NCBI GenBank assembly: GCA_022749755.1
Contig: CM040443.1
Coordinates: 14,337,744 to 14,401,743, forward strand
Length of the DNA stretch: 64,000 bases
Source: Azadirachta indica
Taxonomy: Eukaryota; Streptophyta; Magnoliopsida; Sapindales; Meliaceae
Direction: 5' to 3'
In this document: positions 38,540-50,280 of the stretch, piece by piece
Layout: each line of letters opens with the position of its first letter
Position numbering within the stretch: position 1 is the stretch's first letter
Program-made: the position numbers and the translations under genes
The notes under the pieces: generated by a model
Seen by the model: the letters and a program-made list of their open reading frames with translations, nothing else
The model's database searches: none
Told to the model about the DNA's origin: nothing

Positions 38540-39303
38540 TTTTAATTTAATTATTATGTTACAAACATAAATCTAGGATATAATAAACAATTCGTAAATG
38601 TATTCTTTGCAAAGTTCTACAAAAAGATATATATATATATATATAATTGTTTTACTTGTTCATGGGTTACGTGATACATTTACCTGTATGAGCTCTGGGA
38701 TACATGATTTATCTTTATCTTGTAAGTTTTTATTCACTCTTTGCTTTGTATAGAATGTCATCCAATCATGTGCGAATGAGAGATATTGGACTTAGGCTAG
38801 GCTCAATGGGGCACCCATAACGGATTGACTCAATTGGCCTAATTTTAATGGGGTAATATTTATTTATAAATAAATATTATTGCATTTATCTAAAGAATTA
38901 AATTAATTATTTAGGATAATTAATTAATTATTGTAGATAACTAGGGAGTTAAAAGATATATTTTATTTTAAGTGATAAAACGTTTATCTTTAAATAAAAG
39001 ATAAAATCTTAAGTTAGAATAAGATTAGAATTGTGTAATTCTAATCTTAATCAAAGGGGGTTTTCCTCAACTCCCTAACAATATAAATAGGGTGCATATT
39101 CATTTCATTTATTAGTTGTTGAGTAGTATAGAATTCAAATACACAGAGAGCAGATAGTAAGTAAAATCAAAGTTGGTTCTTGCATTGTGAAGCGAGTAAA
39201 CTTTCTCGTATGTAGTTTTCTACTACTTTAAAATGGTAAAACAATTTTTTTCAAATTTCTAAAGCAAAAACGTATACTTTCGAATTCTAATTCATTTCTA
39301 ACA
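38540..39303 (+). mobile_element. Copia LTR, plus orientation (array unit 1, left)
   Basis: It matches the minus-oriented LTR at 29,951-30,690 in reverse complement. A promoter-like TATAAATAGGG lies at about 39,082. The LTR ends TTTCTAACA at 39,303 and is followed directly by TTAGTATCAGAGCC (39,304-39,317), a primer-binding site of the initiator Met-tRNA type with one change from TTGGTATCAGAGCC. This LTR faces right, opposite to the copia genes on its left, so it is not their 5' LTR in normal order. Confidence 0.75.
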
Positions 39304-39317
39304 TTAGTATCAGAGCC

Positions 39318-40184
39318 AAGTTTATTAAAATAATTAAATTAAAATTAAAATATAAAAATTAAAAAAAAAAGACAACCAAAAATACAAACGGAAGGGTGAC
39401 ACATGGCCCCTACACGCAACCTAGGTGAGTGGCACATGCTGGAAATTTTAGCATATAACAACTTTACTCAAGTGGAAATTCTCTTCCACTTCTCTACATA
39501 AATGCATGCATGCCATACGCCTACTTTTGTTCATCTTCCGACGATCAGCCGGCCACCATTCAACTTGGAATTTTACTCTTATTCTATTTATATAATTCAT
39601 TTTTCCATCGAAGATAGAGGCGAAGCTTACTCGCCAGGGGAACATTCTATCATTAATCTTTTATAAAAATAAAATATTTAATTTTATTTATTTATTTATT
39701 TATTTATTTATTTTTTTAAAATATAACTTACTCTTCTAACAAGTCTTTCTCCCTCTATAGAAAACCAAACATAGTCAGATAGAATATCAGAAAGCTTACG
39801 AAAAGCACTTTCCAATGTTACAAGATCATACAAATCAGAATTCAATATAGAATGTTATTGGCTAAATACAAAAAATTGAACATAAAACAAATATACAAAT
39901 TTGCTTTTAACTAAAAACAAAAATTAGCAATTTCTTCAAGCTTTCATGCAGCATATAACATTCATCTTTGAATTCTAATCCAATTAAAACACATGAATCA
40001 TGCATGTTATTTTGTTTTGTTTTTCAATTCATATAAAAAACTAGCAAAAACACATACTAAAGATTATGCTATCAAAACAAATCATGCATATTCAACGTGA
40101 TTTCAGTAACATTCATATTATACATAGAATTTTATAACAAACAAATAATTCCATAATATACAAAAACAAAAGACCAGCCTTACA
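39318..40184. mobile_element. LTR-flanked internal segment, array unit 1
   Basis: An ~870-bp segment lies between two primer-binding sites that both point inward. It is repeated in direct orientation at 41,019-41,818, with shared landmarks CACTCAAGTGGAAATTC, GACCACCATTC-type sequence, TTCTAACAAGTCTT, and CATGAATCATG. No conserved open reading frame is shared by the two copies. A TTTA tetranucleotide run lies at 39,684-39,710. Confidence 0.65.
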
Positions 40185-40540
40185 GGCTCTGATATCAATA
40201 TTGGAAATAAAATGAACAAGTACCCTATTTATAGTGCTAGAGAGTTGAGGAAAACTTTTTTTAATTAGGATTAGAATCACACAATTTTAATTCTAATTTA
40301 GTTTAAGACGTTATTTTTTATTTAAAAATAAATATTTTATCAATTAAGATAAGTTGTACCTTTTATTTTATTATTTATCTACAATAATTAATTAATTATC
40401 CCAAATAATTAATTTAATTACTTAAATAAAACCAATAATATTTATTACATAATAAATATATATTATCCCATTATAATTGAGCCAACTAGTTAACCCATTA
40501 AACAGCCCCATTAGACCTAACCTAAGTCCAATAAGCCTAA
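40185..40540 (-). mobile_element. Copia LTR, minus orientation (array unit 1, right)
   Basis: A reverse-complement primer-binding site, GGCTCTGATATCAA (40,185-40,198), is followed by an LTR in minus orientation from 40,199. Compared with 29,951-30,690 it lacks about 190 bp of the R/U5 part, joining AAATAAAAT to ACCCTATTTATAG. It also stops short of the full U3. It lies U3-to-U3 against the next LTR. Confidence 0.7.
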
Positions 40541-40544
40541 CCTA

Positions 40545-41018
40545 AGTAATAATATTAAATTAATTATTTATCTAAATAATTAAATTAATTATCCTAATCA
40601 AATTAATTATCTAGGATAATTAGTTAATTATTGTAAATAAATAGGGAGATAAAAAATATATCTTATTTTAAGTAATAAAACATTTATCTTTAAATAAAAG
40701 ATAAAGTTTTAAGTTAGATTAAGATTAGAATTGTGTAAGTCTAATCTTAATGAAAAGGGGATTTTTCTCAACTCCTTAACAATATAAATAGAGTGCATAT
40801 TTATCTCATTCAGTAGTTGTTAAACAATCTAGAATTCAAATACACAAAGAGCAGAGAGTTAGTAAAATCAGAGTTCGGTTCTTGCGTTGTGAATAATGCA
40901 CTTTTCCCTATATGATTTTTTTTACCACCTTAAAATGATAGAAGAACTTGTTCAAATTTTGAAACCGAAAAGGTATGCTTTCGCATTCTATTTTATTTCT
41001 AACATTAGTATTAGATTT
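40545..41018 (+). mobile_element. Copia LTR, plus orientation (array unit 2, left)
   Basis: It matches 38,860-39,303 and ends TTTCTAACA at 41,004. The following primer-site remnant TTAGTATTAGATTT (41,005-41,018) is degraded. The start of U3 is missing. With the preceding minus-oriented LTR it forms a large imperfect inverted repeat over 40,199-41,004. Confidence 0.7.
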
Positions 41019-41818
41019 ATTAAAATAATTAAATAATTAAATTAAATTAAATTAAAAAAAAAGATAGCCAAAAATACATGAAAGGGTGCACATGGCCCCC
41101 GCACGCCACCTAAGCGAGTTGCACGTGCTTGAAAATTTCAGCATACAACAACTTCACTCAAGTGGAAATTCCCTCCCACTCACCTACATCGATGTGTTCA
41201 CCCCATGCGCCTACTTCTGTTTATCTCTTGGCGATCAACCGACCACCATTCGACTTAGAATTTAACTCTTATTTTATTTGTATAATTCATTTGTTCATTA
41301 AATATTTAATTATAAAAATAAAATATTTAATTTTATTTGTTTGTTTATTTATTTATTTCTTAAAATATAACTCAGTCTTCTAACAAGTCTTCCTCTATCT
41401 ATAGAAATCCAAACATAGTCAAATAGAATATCATCGGAAAGCTTACGAAAAGCTCTTTCCAATATTGCAAAGATCATGCAAATTAGAGTTCAATATAGGA
41501 AGTTGTTAGCTAAATACAAAAATTGAACATAAATCAGATGTACAAATTTGCTCTTAGCTAAAAACAAAATTGTCAATTTCTTCAAGCTTTCCTACAGCAT
41601 ATAACATTCATCATTGAATTCTAATCCAATTAAAACACATGAATCATGTATTTTATTTTATTTTGCTTTTCAATTCATATAAAAAACTAGCAAAAACAGT
41701 ATGCTATCAAAACAAATCATACATATTCAATGTGATTTCAATAACATTCATATTATACATAGAATTTTATAACAAACAAAGAATTCCATAACATACAAAA
41801 ATAGAAAACAACCTTACA
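41019..41818. mobile_element. LTR-flanked internal segment, array unit 2
   Basis: A second copy of the internal segment seen at 39,318-40,184, same orientation, diverged by scattered substitutions and small indels. An open stretch at 41,129-41,383 (+) is not conserved in the other copy and is unlikely to be coding. Confidence 0.65.
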
Positions 41819-42385
41819 AGCTCTGATATCAATATTGAAAATAAAACAAAATGTGGAAGCTTATCTTTTTGCTTTAGATATCTAAACAAATTGTTCTACC
41901 CTTTTAAGATGGTGGAAAATTACAAACAGCAAAATTTACTCGTTTTACAACGCAAGAACTTATTATGATTTTATTCACTCCCTACTTTACTTTCTATGTA
42001 TCTGGATTCTAAACTACTTAACAACTAGTTAATCAAAGTAATAACAACTACTTAATCAAAGTAATAAGCATCCTATTTATAGTGATAGGGAGTTGAGGAA
42101 AATCTTTTTTAATTAGGATTATAATTACATAATTTTAATCCTAATCTAACTAAAAACTTTATCTTTTATTCAAAAATAAATATTTTATCACTTAAAATAA
42201 GTCAATCTTTTATCTCCTTATTTATTTACAATAATTAGTTAATTATCTTAGAAAATTAATTTAATTATTTAAACAAGTATACTAATATTTATTACATAAA
42301 TAAATATATATTATCTCGTTATAATAGAGTCAACTGGGTCAATCCATTAAAGGGTCCCATTGGGCCTAACCTAAGTCCAATGATA
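41819..42385 (-). mobile_element. Copia LTR, minus orientation (array unit 2, right)
   Basis: An AGCTCTGATATCAA primer site (41,819-41,832, reverse complement) is followed by an LTR in minus orientation. It keeps the R/U5 part that is missing in the unit 1 copy. The match to other copies ends at about 42,381 (CCTAAGTCCAAT), where GC-richer unrelated sequence begins, so the U3 is truncated. Confidence 0.7.
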
Positions 42386-43300
42386 TTAGTCGAGGGGAAG
42401 CCATTAAACGGAGTGGGTGGTTGCATTGCATAACCAACCAACAATGTTTAAAGTTATGAATCGAATTCAAAGCTAAGTAAGAGAGTAGATGAAGACCATT
42501 GAGCGTCATTTCAGGAGGCCGGACGTCCGACCCAATTCGTTCATTATGAAAACCTAACACATTAAACACAGAACTGTACAGCTTTGGTACATCCCTCTTA
42601 AGATTTTTTAAAAAGAAAGAGATTGATTTCGAGCCAAATGGATTTGGGAAAAGGATGTAAGAGACAGCAAGCAATTATGAATGAAGAACATAGGGGACCT
42701 GACTGTTCAGAGTTGCATCGTATGTCCGTTTGCATTGAATATTAAACAGCGCTAGCACCTGTCAATGTTCAAGATCCTACTGAGAATCTTTGGCCTCCTT
42801 GCTTGTTTAATATATATATATATATATATTTTTTTTTTTTCGTTTTTTTTTTTTTTTGTTGTTTTCTTAGCCTCGTGATCCAGGCTTTAGGCCGTACACG
42901 TGGCATATTTACGCCATCTAAGTTACTGCTCCGCCGTGTGTGTCTGATATCTATTGCTTTTTTGTCTCTTCTTTTGACCCGCTTGTATTTATGTAACGGA
43001 CCGTAACCTGAGGTCCGTAGACGACACAGAATCTAGCAGGAGATACACCTAGCAGCATCTTTCACTTTCAGCTTTAAAAGCTTTTTTAAGTTTTTATCTT
43101 GACATTGTTGTTTCTACTTTGCGTTGGCCCCAGCCTAATTCGTTAGAATCAAAAGCGTAAGCCTAAATACAACTCTCGCATTTTCGTAAAACTTGGGCCT
43201 CTTAGATTAGTTGGGCTCGGGCCTTCCATTTCTGTTTCATCATGGATTCTCTCTCGAAACAGACTGTTGATGGGTGATTCCGATAGAGTGTGATATGTTT
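42386..43300. other. GC-richer island cut by an LTR, no recognised gene
   Basis: The base composition changes sharply from the flanking repeats. On the minus strand an open stretch covers 42,366-42,674, and a further ATGGCTTCCCCTCGACT start-like sequence lies at about 42,404, just before the LTR junction; neither matches a family I know. A G-box/ABRE-like ACACGTGGC lies at about 42,896-42,904, between a TA/T-run at 42,808-42,858 and the right part. It could be the 5' region of a gene interrupted by the LTR insertion. This is a guess from composition. Confidence 0.3.
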
Positions 43301-43880
43301 AGTCGTAGGCTGCAACAGCAACCCCTTATCTAAAATTTATGGAAATTATTTTGTGCATTTCTTTAAGTCCATTTGAGTCACTATTTAAAAATTGTTTTCC
43401 AACATTTATATATGATTTAAAATTTTTGTATACGATTTAAAATATGAGTTATATTTTTAATATTTTTAATATTTAAAAATATATTTTATATGATATTTAA
43501 GAATTATTTTTTAATTTTAAAAATTATAAAAATATATTTAATATAATTTTTGAAAAAAATAAAAATAAGAATATGTGTTTAATTGAAACTATTTTTAATA
43601 ACTTTTTTTATTAAAATTTATCCATAATCAAGTACAATCTTTTATTAATTTTAATTATTTTAAAATTTAAAATATATGAATTCAAATAATATAAGTTGGT
43701 TATTTCCATAAAAGATAAATATAAATAATAGTAAATGATTGAAAAATACTTGAAATTTATTTAACTTAAACATAATAGAACATAAATAATTTTATTTAAG
43801 AATTAAACATATGACAATACCTTTATTCCGGTCTAAATTCACAAATTAAAATAATATTGACAAAATTTTATATAATCATT
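43301..43880. other. AT-rich spacer left of copy B
   Basis: No gene was found. Homology to copy A begins near 43,880 (TTCCATTAATTGATTAATCAA against TTCCATTAATTAATCAAA near 10,326), so the left duplication breakpoint is in YSL intron 1. Confidence 0.45.
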
Positions 43881-43926
43881 ATTTTCTTTTTTCCATTAAT
43901 TGATTAATCAAGCTGCAAGTACGCGC

Positions 43927-45044
43927 CTTTGTTACGTGGACGATGTTAAACAGGGCGACGAAGCTATGAATAAAGAGAAAAGCCATCATTCAATAAGTAG
44001 ACAGAACCTTAACATTTGCCGGAGTGTTTCCTCCATTGACCTGAGCAGTCATCTTCGGTCTCATTCCCAACAAGTCACTGTCCCACTATTGAACACTGTA
44101 CATACACAACTACAATACATGTTTGAATCACAGTGTTCTCTTGTCTAATAACTAGCTGCCTCAACATCCAAAACTTTTCCAGAGCCCTCGGTCCAGCACT
44201 TCACAAGTGCAAACTGTAACAACCCGGCTTCTATGTTCAGAGAAGCAATCACACCAGTTGTTAGATTCCACTGACACATTATCAAGTTGAACACCATACT
44301 TGGAACAATGCTCGTAGTCATTGTCTTTGTGAAATTGTAAAACTCACTTTTGATGAACAAAACTATATAAATAAATAGTGCCATATTTATAAACAGTATT
44401 ATATTATATATGAATATCAAAATATACCGAAAGTGCAGTTATTCTTTTTTTACTTTTTTTTACTAATTAGGTTGATGTTAGATGAAAAAACTTTAAATTT
44501 ATGTAGAGGTTGATTGATGGAGAAATTTGTAGAGTAAATTGTGGAATGCGTATAAAAAAAGAGAGGAGAAAACTAGTATAAATACCTTACTCCTCTCATC
44601 ATTCTGTTCATCCCAAATCATCCTTCGAGAGTTTATACAAAAAAAGAAAAATTAGTTTCTTCTTTATATATATATTTTTTTTCACTTTGAGAGTTGTTTC
44701 TCTTATTTTCAAGAGGAAGATGAATTGTTTTTTCCTTATATTTAAAGAAAAAGAGATGTAATCTTAATTTTAAAATAGTGAAATTCTCCTCTACTTGTCA
44801 TATGTTTACTTTAATTTTGAATTTTTCACATAAAATACTTCTCTCGATTTATTTTAATGATTTATTTTATTATGAACAGTTATACCTCTTATACATAACA
44901 TTTAGTTTTACTTTAGTGTCGAGACAGCCCTGAGCGTTATCAGCTTGTTCCGGATGGAATGCAAGTGCTCTTGAACGCATCTTCTATCATAACTGCTGCT
45001 GGTACAACTTCGTCTTCATGATTCCGCTGACTCTCTTCTTCCGT
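43927..45044 (-). pseudogene. Dead copy of YSL exon 1
   Basis: It is a diverged copy of YSL exon 1 (10,361-10,879). Recognisable protein remnants include CQWNLTTGVIASLN and FALVKCWT. Lesions seen: the start codon is ACG at 45,042-45,044 (ATG in YSL), the exon 1 donor is GC instead of GT at 43,925-43,926, several frame breaks occur, and an insertion of about 600 bp lies at 44,322-44,926. Exons 2-5 are absent from the window to its left. The flanking 5' sequence is retained, so a promoter-like region remains without a gene. Confidence 0.88.
44322..44926. mobile_element. Possible solo LTR inside the YSL exon 1 copy
   Basis: A 605-bp segment with no counterpart in YSL exon 1. It starts TGTC and ends GACA, includes a TATAAATACC box at about 44,577 and then sequence resembling a copia-type R/U5. 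No clear target duplication was found, and the TGTC may be partly original sequence. An unrelated insertion is possible. Confidence 0.4.
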
Positions 45045-45600
45045 TGCTGTCGGCTCTACTCTCTCTTGCCCTCCTTCAACTGCTTATTTGCTTCTGTTAA
45101 TTGTGTTCTTAATGGGGAATTAATTAATTAATTAGTGACAATTAATATTGAAAGGTTGAGAGAGATTTTTGATTTGTTGTAACTGTTATTGTATAAACAG
45201 CTAGCATTATACAAATGCAGTTTTACAATTGTGTGAACAGTGAATCAGTGTATGACAATTTTTCTCTCCTACTTATTACTTGCATATATTTATGAATATA
45301 TATGGTAATTAATTAATATTGACAGGTTGGATGCATAAAAATGGAAGCAACAATGGAATGTACTTTTTGGTTTTTCCTTAAAAATTATGCATACAACCAC
45401 TTCTCATTAATACAATATCCATTGTGGATACACCCAATTATCATTAATACATTATCCTAATTATTCTTGATTATTAATTTCATGATAACATTTTGATTTT
45501 AAACAATAACGTTGTGTATAAAAATTCAAATGCCACGTTATCTACAAGTCGGATTCCTTTTTCTTTTTCAAAAGTAATATTATATATATATAATATTATA
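45045..45600. other. YSL-type upstream region, copy B
   Basis: It matches 10,880-11,400 including the TTAATTAATTAATTAGTG motif and the TTGACAGGTTGGAT stretch. There is no gene. Confidence 0.7.
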
Positions 45601-45711
45601 AAAAATATTTTGGTACAAATTAAAATGTTATTAATATATATCACTCTATAATGGGCATTTTTATGTTGTTACAATTGATGTAATTATGTATATATAGAAA
45701 GCTTTAGGAAC

Positions 45712-46390
45712 GGGACTAACAGGTCTCTAAGTTTGGTCTGTTAGACTTATTAATTTTAATAGTTTTAAAAATATCTATTAAAATTTTAATTAATTGAAAA
45801 AAACAATTATACCATTTTTTATGATAGTTAACAAAGAAAATTATTTTTAACTTCTAATTGAAATAGTCATAAGTATTAGTTTGTAACATATTAATAACCA
45901 AATATTTATTAATAATCATAATTAAAATATAAATTTATTTATTTTACGATATATTAACAATTCAACATTAATTACGTAATAGAAAATAAATAAAATAAAA
46001 TAAAAATAAATATTAATTTATAAAAAAATATATTAGAATACAATACTTATAATTATTTATAATTTAAATAAAATATAATCATATATAACTAATATATATA
46101 ATATAATAAAAATAAAAATAAAATACATTATTTATAACAATATAAATTTATAAATATATTAATAAATATTATGTTATTAATGTGCTAGAAAATAATATTA
46201 TCATTATTTGATTAATGTATTTTAGATAAATATATTCTATTTCGTCAACTTTTAAAGATTTAATATTTATTATTAGAAGGGGTATGATCATTATTTTTTA
46301 AATATATAAGATTTTAATGAGTATTTTTGAAATAATTAAGATTAGTCAGTCTAATAAATTAAATTTTAAGAGCTTATAAATTCTTTACCC
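45712..46390. mobile_element. MITE-like element, present only in copy B
   Basis: The two ends form imperfect inverted repeats of roughly 75 bp. Left: GGGACTAACAGG, CTCTAAG, TTAGACTTATTAATTTTAAT. Right, reverse-complemented: GGGTAAAGAATTT, CTCTTAA, TTAGACTGACTAATCTTAAT. Copy A passes from its TA repeat straight to the sequence that follows, without this element. There is no reading frame. Confidence 0.5.
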
Positions 46391-47840
46391 AAAATTTTTA
46401 GAATGAAATTAGAATTTAAGAAGTATGGTGTATAAGTTTTAAATGAAATAGATATATCACATCAACTATAAGTTTATTCAATAAAATTTTGTTATGCGTA
46501 TATTTTATTCGAATTTTAATTAATCACATAAATAATTATAATAAAGAAAAAAAAATAATATATATTTTTTAATTTGATTGAATAGGTTTATTAGAACTAT
46601 TTTATTTAAGGACTTTGGCTTAGGTGCGTGTGGAAGGCTTTTTTTTTTTGGTTTTTGTTTTCTTAACTAATGAAATATTTAATGCTTCAAGCTGGACCTA
46701 AGCTGCCATATAATTGATTTGGTTGCATTTGTTAATATATGGGAAATAGAAGTGAATTTTATTTATTTATTTATAGATTTAATTACTAAATAAAGATTGA
46801 TGAGCTCTTCTCTTTCAAAGTAAATTGGTGGATGAATTTGCATCCTATATACGGTGTCACTTATGGAATATTAGAACTGTCTTTTCATTTTATTTTCAAT
46901 TGGAAAAAATTTTCAAATTGTCACGATTTTTTTTTTTTTTTGTGAATTTATCAAACTAATCTCCTTCTTAAATTTTATACTCAATTAGTTCAAGATTATT
47001 ACAAATTCGAAAAAAAAAACTTCCTCACCTATTCGTTGTGTACAAAAATTTGTCTTACCCGACAAATTGTCAAGCAAGCCCCAAAAATTTACCTTACTTT
47101 AAAAATAAGTCCCTCAAATTTAAAGAATAGACAAATACGCATTAGCCAAAACAATTAAATAGAATTTGTTAAGTTAAATTGCATAAAATTTCCTATACAT
47201 TTTATAATGTATATTATTTTATAATATTAAAATTATATACAAAAAAGTCTTAATAAATTCTTCCTATTTATTATCCCATATTATTATTTATATTTAAAAA
47301 ATTGATAACAATTAATATACTCAATAAGGTAAAATCATTTAAAAATTTCAATCAAAACATGTTTCTTAAAAATAAAAATTAAATAAACATAGAAAATAAA
47401 ATTATTTTATAACTCGTCACAATTAATCTATAAAATATTACTACTTTATTTTACAAATCTTAAAAACTTTTTTAAAAAAATTAATTCTGATTAGTTATTA
47501 AAATATGTAAAAAGTTAAGTCTATATTAACTTAAATCTTTCTATAGTTCTATGACTAGTATAACAATATACAAACATTCTATAAGAATTACTGAAAATAG
47601 ATTGATATAAGATTATTATATAATTATAATTTTCTGTTGTTTTTATTCTTATTATTAGGCCAAATTACTTTGTATACAATAATGAGGGTAAAGAGGTCTA
47701 TTTTTAATTATCATTTTAAGGCTATTAGCTAATTAATCTATTTTTTAGTTTAATAGTTAATTGACTAATGAAACTAACTTTTTACGTTTAAATAAAATTA
47801 AAATATTTTTTTATTTTAATTAATTAATTAATTTTAAAGG
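46391..47840. other. Intergenic spacer of copy B
   Basis: It aligns with 12,009-12,710 and 14,423-14,890 of copy A, joined where copy A has its 1.7-kb hAT-like insertion (near 47,330). There is no gene. Confidence 0.6.
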
Positions 47841-47847
47841 AAGTGGC

Positions 47848-49460
47848 TACTTCTAGTACCACATATAAACGACAGTAAAATAAGGTAGTATTATCATTAT
47901 CAATATTAGAGTGTGTTCGTTCAATCAATTAAACAACTTTAATTCTTCTAAGCTAGGAAATGCAGCCTATGGAAGTAAACCTTAGGATTATTGCAGTTTG
48001 CGTGGATTAAATTGTTACTAAAAATCTTATATATTTTGATTTTGATTATTATAATTTTAAAAGTAAAGTTTAAAACAAAAATAAGAAGCTTTTTGTACAC
48101 TTAAAAAAGAGGGAAGTATCTATTTCTACTACTAGATCTGTGACGGTACAATGAGCCATCATTGTAGATATTCAAATGTGTTCATCAATCGATTATACAG
48201 ATTTAATTCTTATCAATTCGGAAACACAATCCCTATCAATGCTTTAAAATCCCTATCAAAGAGGGGATGGACCTCTTTCCCTGGCCGTCCGATTCCTTGC
48301 AACAAAATTTAAATTTTTTGCTAATTACATGCGCACCCATTTTATTTGATAAATGATATAATAATTTAATAGTTTTTATTTAACCAATTAAGTTTTTTAT
48401 AAAAGTTTATAATTTTTTAATTTAATTAATTATATTGTTCACAAAACATAATATTTTAATTTGGGTTATAGCTTATTGCCAGAGAACACCATTAAATATT
48501 ATTCGTTTGGGTCATTGCAGATATCATTGAAATTTTTGTTGCATGTTTTACGTAATGGTATAAACACCAATACCATTTAAGCAACCATTCGTCGTAAATT
48601 TAAAGTTAAATATTTTGAGTATCAAAAATTCAATTTTAAATTTACGATGAACAATTATTCAAATGATAATAGTGATTATACTGTTGAGTAGAGTATTCAA
48701 CAAATATTTAAAAAATATTTATTATAATCGAAACAGATAAGATTAGACGGTAGTCAATAACAATCAATAATGATAAGTGGTGGCAAACCCAAACGTTCAA
48801 ATAGGGTCAAATTGGATCGAGATGAGTGAGGCCAAAATTAAGGAAATCCCTAGCCCAATTAGAAATATCACCAAGGATTAGGATCTTAAACCTGTCCCTA
48901 GGTCGTCGCCATCCCTAATTTATACAGTTATGTAACGTTTGTTTTTTGTATCTCAAATTTGAATATCACCAAAATTATTAATTTAAATGAATTCTGAATT
49001 TGAATTATTTATTTTTATAATAGTAAAAATTTTCTAACTGGTATGATGACATATATACCCTCGAAAATATGAAATTAATATGTTAAGTTATTAACATATA
49101 TAAATGTTAAATAATAAACTAACAATATTAACAAATAAAATATTTAATTCATTTAGACATCTAGTTATTTAAATTTAATTTAAAATTTTAATTTAATTAA
49201 GTTAAGATATTTTTAACAAATTTTTTAAACATAAATTAAAAAATAAATAACTCATAAATATCTCAATAAAATTATTTAGATTTAAATTAAAAAATAAATA
49301 CGCGCTTAAAAAAAAGAAAAGAAAAGAATGAATCCACTTTTACCACCAGGTCTACGATGGTAAAATGAGCCATCATTGTTAATTGTTGATATTAGATTGT
49401 GTTCAGTCAATCAATTAGAGAACTTTAATTCTTCTAAGCTGGGAAATGCAGCCTATGAAA
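47848..49460. repeat. Three related ~120-bp blocks with a hAT-like insert (copy B only)
   Basis: Blocks at about 47,848-47,965, 48,118-48,230 and 49,330-49,455 share the order CTACTTCTA/ACCAC, GAGCCATCATTGT, GTGTTC-TCAATC, TTTAATTCTTCTAAGCTGGG. Copy A has one such block at about 14,895-14,980. Between blocks two and three (about 48,250-48,922) is sequence related to the hAT-like element at 12,711-14,422, ending GTCGCCATCCCTAATTT. Confidence 0.5.
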
Positions 49461-49858
49461 TCGATCAAGATAGAGCTATACCAAAAGAGGGATGCGAAAT
49501 AAGCTACAACTCCTATTGATCAAATAATTAACCCTGGAAATTGAATAGTCACCAATTAATTCTTCTAGCAAAATTTTCGACCTAAAACATTTTCATATTT
49601 ACAATGAGAAAGTGTTGGATAGGAAATGCAGAGCAAATTAATTAGAGTAGAAACCCCAAAGTCTTTTGTCTTTCTCTATCACATCTACTTCTGCTACCAT
49701 ATTACATAGTTTAAAAGATCAAATTCACCTTGTAATTGGATGTTGAGAACAGTTTATCAGATTGGAAAGCTTTTAATTTCGCCTCTTCTCTTCTGATTTA
49801 TTTCTTTGAGGAATTGGTTTTAGTTTATCAGTAGTTCCTACAAAGGCCATTAGCCGTT

Positions 49859-49959
49859 TGTCACGGCCTCACTCTCTTCACTCGCTTCATAACAAGGCTT
49901 ACCCTCGACATGGGGGTCTACGAGGATGCCGCACGTGCCTTTCTGCTGGGCACGTGACA
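49859..49959. mobile_element. 101-bp TG...CA insertion, probable solo TRIM-type LTR
   Basis: It begins TGTCACGGCC and ends GCACGTGACA, is GC-rich, and is flanked by CGTT on both sides (49,855-49,858 and 49,960-49,963). Copy A has a single CGTT at 15,388-15,391 with no insertion, so this is a clean insertion with a 4-bp target duplication (possibly 5 with one decayed base). The ends fit a very short LTR. Confidence 0.7.
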
Positions 49960-50280
49960 CGTTGCACAAAACTGAAAGACTCGGGCCCATTTTAGAAAAT
50001 TTTGTACACCAACACCAGCAATTATAGCCTTTGCAAGGTTCATTTTCGCACTATTTGACGTTGATTTAATGTACTTTTTATCGAGATGGACAGCGGTTAA
50101 ACCCGGTAATAGATCGAATTCTCATACATGAAAGACATTCATACACACACTCGTATCTTGCATTGACATAGTCTGAAACCAAGTCCTGATATATGTGTAC
50201 ATATAATATTGAGGATTCATCTTGACAGGACAAAGTTCGAAAAGTAAACAGACATTACACAAATCATTAATAGATGCCAA

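Noticed and set aside
39448..39645. Possible small gene in the array internal segment
   Set aside because: The corresponding segment of unit 2 does not keep the frame.
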